The translations under genes were made by a program, and so were the position numbers. From NCBI GenBank assembly GCA_024278035.1, contig JAJRUA010000049.1, positions 1 through 9,354 of the forward strand: DNA of 9,354 nt. The letters run 5' to 3'. Shown here piece after piece: positions 7,494 through 9,354 of this stretch. Under the pieces are notes generated by a model, which was given only the letters and a program-made list of their open reading frames with translations, did not search any database and was not told the origin of the DNA. The stretch comes from Planctomycetota bacterium. Lineage in GTDB: Bacteria > Planctomycetota > Planctomycetia > Pirellulales > Lacipirellulaceae. Position 1 is the first letter of the stretch. Every line of letters begins with the position of its first letter.

Positions 7494-7608
7494 GCGCTAG
7501 GGCTAGAACAACGTGCGCTGCGGTTGCTACCCTCGGCTTCACTGCTGATCTAAGATAGCTTGAGCGGTTTGCCTCGCTATTCTTCTTCGCTACAAAATCG
7601 CCACATTC
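7494..7608 (+). promoter_or_regulatory. Probable promoter region of the dgcN-dgcA pair
   Basis: If the preceding hairpin terminates transcription, the promoter of the next two genes must lie here. The best match is TTGCCT (7569-7574), 16 nt, TACAAA (7591-7596), four of six consensus bases in each box. It would start transcription only a few bases before the ATG at 7609, giving an almost leaderless message. There is no Shine-Dalgarno sequence, which agrees with that. Evidence is weak. Confidence 0.25.
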
Positions 7609-8700
7609 ATGCCTAACGCTACCAACACTCTCCAGCAAATCGGTGGCAACCGGCTTGTGATCCTGACCGAAGGCCAGACTGACCCTCTCGCAGCAAAGAC
7701 GGCCAATGTTTTGCTCCGCTATCGGGGCGATGAGGTGATTGCGTTGCTCGATTCGACTCAAGTAGGGCAAACGGCTGAGGCACTTCTGGGCACGGGCGGT
7801 AAGACACCGGTCGTCGCTACGATCGAAGACGCCTTGGCTTTGTCACCCGACAATCCGCCTGACACGCTGGTATTAGGAATCTCACCGGCTGGCGGAAAAA
7901 TCCCCGAAGAATGGCGGCCCACCTTGCTCGATGCCCTCCATCGCGGGATGAGCATTGTCTCAGGCTTGCACGAGTTTCTCTCCGACGATTCTGAGTTCGC
8001 TTCTGTTGCCGACGCCCACGGCGCAAAGCTCTTTGACGTACGAAAGAACAACGAACGCGAGGTGGCTACCCGTTTAGGCATCGACGAAAAATGTTTGCGC
8101 CTTCTCACGATTGGCCAGGATTGTTCGGTCGGCAAGATGGTTGCCGCGATTGAAATTGCTCGCGGTCTGCAAAAGCGAGGCATCGACTCGAAGTTCGTCG
8201 CCACAGGGCAAACGGGCATTATGGTCGAAGGGGATGGCTCACCGATCGACTGCGTTGTCTCCGACTTCATCAACGGTTCCGTCGAGAACCTTGTCCGCCA
8301 GAACCAGCACCATGAAGTGATGGTCGTCGAAGGGCAAGCCACGATCACCCACCCTCGCTTTTCTGGTGTCTCCACTGGTCTACTGCACGGGACCAATCCA
8401 CATGGAATGATTTTTTGCTATGAAGTGGGGCGTCAAACGATTCGAGGGATGGAGCATTTGCCCCTGCCAACCTTGCGTAGCGTTGTAGATGCCTATGAGC
8501 ACCTTGCCGCCTTCGGCCACCCGGCCAAGGTGATTGCTATCGCCATGAACAGCCGTCGTGTTTCTGCCGATGAGGCCGGGGCCGAACGCGAACGGGTTCG
8601 TGCTGAGTTGGGTCTTCCTGTCGCCGACCCCATTCGTCACGGCACCGGTGACCTGCTCGACGCCATTGAAACGCTCAAAAAACAACACACAGCCTCTTGA
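7609..8700 (+). CDS. dgcN: DUF1611 P-loop protein, DgcN-like N-acetyltransferase
   Basis: This 363-residue protein belongs to the DUF1611 family. It has an N-terminal Rossmann-like part (about 14-150, with LVLGISPAGGKIP at 87-99 and GLHEFLSDD at 119-127) and a C-terminal P-loop part. The P-loop reads LTIGQDCSVGKM (166-177), with K176 in the Walker-A position. Other landmarks are KFVATGQTGIMVEGDG (195-210), VVEGQATITHPRFSGVSTGL (239-258) and the C-terminal GTGDLL (345-350). As I recall, a DUF1611 protein named DgcN N-acetylates D-glutamate, and its epimerase partner DgcA racemises N-acetyl-D-glutamate, in marine proteobacterial D-Glu use. The gene here is followed after 10 bp by an epimerase of that type, which supports the same pairing. 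The enzymatic assignment is by family and context; older annotation would call it a conserved ATP-binding protein. It should be cytoplasmic. Confidence 0.75.
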   Translation: MPNATNTLQQIGGNRLVILTEGQTDPLAAKTANVLLRYRGDEVIALLDSTQVGQTAEALLGTGGKTPVVATIEDALALSPDNPPDTLVLGISPAGGKIPEEWRPTLLDALHRGMSIVSGLHEFLSDDSEFASVADAHGAKLFDVRKNNEREVATRLGIDEKCLRLLTIGQDCSVGKMVAAIEIARGLQKRGIDSKFVATGQTGIMVEGDGSPIDCVVSDFINGSVENLVRQNQHHEVMVVEGQATITHPRFSGVSTGLLHGTNPHGMIFCYEVGRQTIRGMEHLPLPTLRSVVDAYEHLAAFGHPAKVIAIAMNSRRVSADEAGAERERVRAELGLPVADPIRHGTGDLLDAIETLKKQHTAS

Positions 8701-8710
8701 GAAACGTCTT

Positions 8711-9354
8711 TTGAAACTCCAGTTAAAATCGTACGATCTTCCGCTCAAGCATGTCTTTCGGATTGCGCGCGGGGCGACCTCGGTTCAGAAGACGTTGATT
8801 GTTTCTCTCTCCGCGGGTGGCCAAACGGGGTACGGCGAGGCTACTTCTAACGCCTACTACAAGGCGACGATTCCGGAACTAACGGCAGATATTGAATCCG
8901 TCCGCGCGATTGTCGAAAGTTTTTCCGTAGACGATCCCGACGCACTTATCGACGTGTTAATCCCCACGCTTGCCGAACAGTTGCCCAAGAGTCCGTTTGC
9001 TTTGTGTGCGATGGACTTGGCATTGCATGATTTATGGGGGAAATTACGCGGCAAGCCGGTCTATCAACTGTGGGGACTCGATTCGGACGATGCTCCCACA
9101 TCGAACTACACAATCGGCATCGATACGATTCCTAAGATGATCGAGAAAATGCAAGAGGTTGCCGAGTGGCCGCTGTTAAAAATCAAGCTCGGCACCAACG
9201 AAGACCTTAGGATTGTTCGTGAATTACGCAAGTATTCGGAGGCCATATTCCGCGTGGATGCCAACTGCGGCTGGACAGCAGAGCAGACCCTCGAATACGC
9301 GCCCGAACTCAAAGAGCTAGGCGTCGAGTTCATCGAACAACCGTTGCCTGCAGA
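8711..9354 (+). CDS. dgcA: Dipeptide epimerase / N-acetyl-D-Glu racemase, 3' end missing
   Basis: The first 214 codons of an enolase-superfamily epimerase run to the window edge without a stop. The start is TTG at 8711, which gives MKLQLKSYDLPLKHVFRIAR, a typical N-terminus for L-Ala-D/L-Glu epimerases; no ATG fits. The MR/MLE N-terminal domain covers about 1-120 (KTLIVSLSAGGQTGYGEAT at 27-45, MDLALHDLWGKLRGKPVYQL at 101-120). The barrel then begins, with K157 and K159 of the KxK motif (LLKIKLG, 155-161; K159 is the expected catalytic base), metal ligand D183 in RVDANCGW (181-188) and metal ligand E209 in FIEQPLPA (207-214). The remaining Asp ligand and the second catalytic Lys lie beyond the edge. 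Two roles are possible: epimerising L-Ala-D-Glu from murein peptides (YcjG/YkfB type) or racemising N-acetyl-D-Glu (DgcA type). The adjacent DUF1611 gene tips the balance to the second. Confidence 0.85.
   Translation, partial: MKLQLKSYDLPLKHVFRIARGATSVQKTLIVSLSAGGQTGYGEATSNAYYKATIPELTADIESVRAIVESFSVDDPDALIDVLIPTLAEQLPKSPFALCAMDLALHDLWGKLRGKPVYQLWGLDSDDAPTSNYTIGIDTIPKMIEKMQEVAEWPLLKIKLGTNEDLRIVRELRKYSEAIFRVDANCGWTAEQTLEYAPELKELGVEFIEQPLPA

Noticed and set aside
7758..8396. 212-codon open frame on the minus strand within the DUF1611 gene
   Set aside because: The plus-strand frame carries the P-loop and other family motifs. The antisense frame is Ser/Arg-rich with no recognisable domain.

Overview
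The window looks like chromosomal DNA from a Planctomycetes bacterium, most likely of the Pirellulales. This is inferred from the protein flavour, moderately high GC, few clear Shine-Dalgarno sites, a XylR-type (periplasmic-binding plus AraC) regulator and G/C-rich palindromes in the spacers. No rRNA, tRNA, CRISPR array, phage gene or transposase gene is visible.

Layout. Bases 1-289 hold no gene, only a short tandem repeat. anmK (anhydro-N-acetylmuramic acid kinase) runs leftward at 290-1366. All other genes run rightward: a XylR-like regulator divergent from anmK (1660-2919), an M14 zinc carboxypeptidase with an unusual C-terminal extension (3025-4749), the translationally coupled pair spmA-spmB (4835-5542 and 5542-6099), an S66 LD-carboxypeptidase (6436-7380), a DUF1611 P-loop protein of the DgcN type (7609-8700), and the first 214 codons of an enolase-superfamily dipeptide epimerase / DgcA-like racemase. 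That last gene starts at a TTG (8711) and runs off the right edge.

Common theme. Five of the eight genes fit salvage of peptidoglycan fragments: AnmK recovers anhydroMurNAc, LdcA trims tetrapeptides, an M14 peptidase could cleave a wall peptide, and the DUF1611/epimerase pair fits conversion of D-glutamate or L-Ala-D-Glu to L-Glu-containing products. The regulator next to anmK is a natural candidate to control the set. SpmA/SpmB, best known from spore formers where they lie in one operon with the wall carboxypeptidase gene dacB, sit here between two carboxypeptidase genes in what appears to be a non-sporulating lineage.

The spacers are rich in small repeats. They include a 61-bp MITE-like element with CTAG ends, two identical 24-nt G/C palindromes in inverted orientation, a long imperfect inverted repeat followed by a T-tract after ldcA, and heptamer repeats before spmA. 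I found no clearly unprecedented system. The most interesting leads are the wall-recycling island as a unit, the SpmAB linkage, and the odd C-terminus of the M14 protein.
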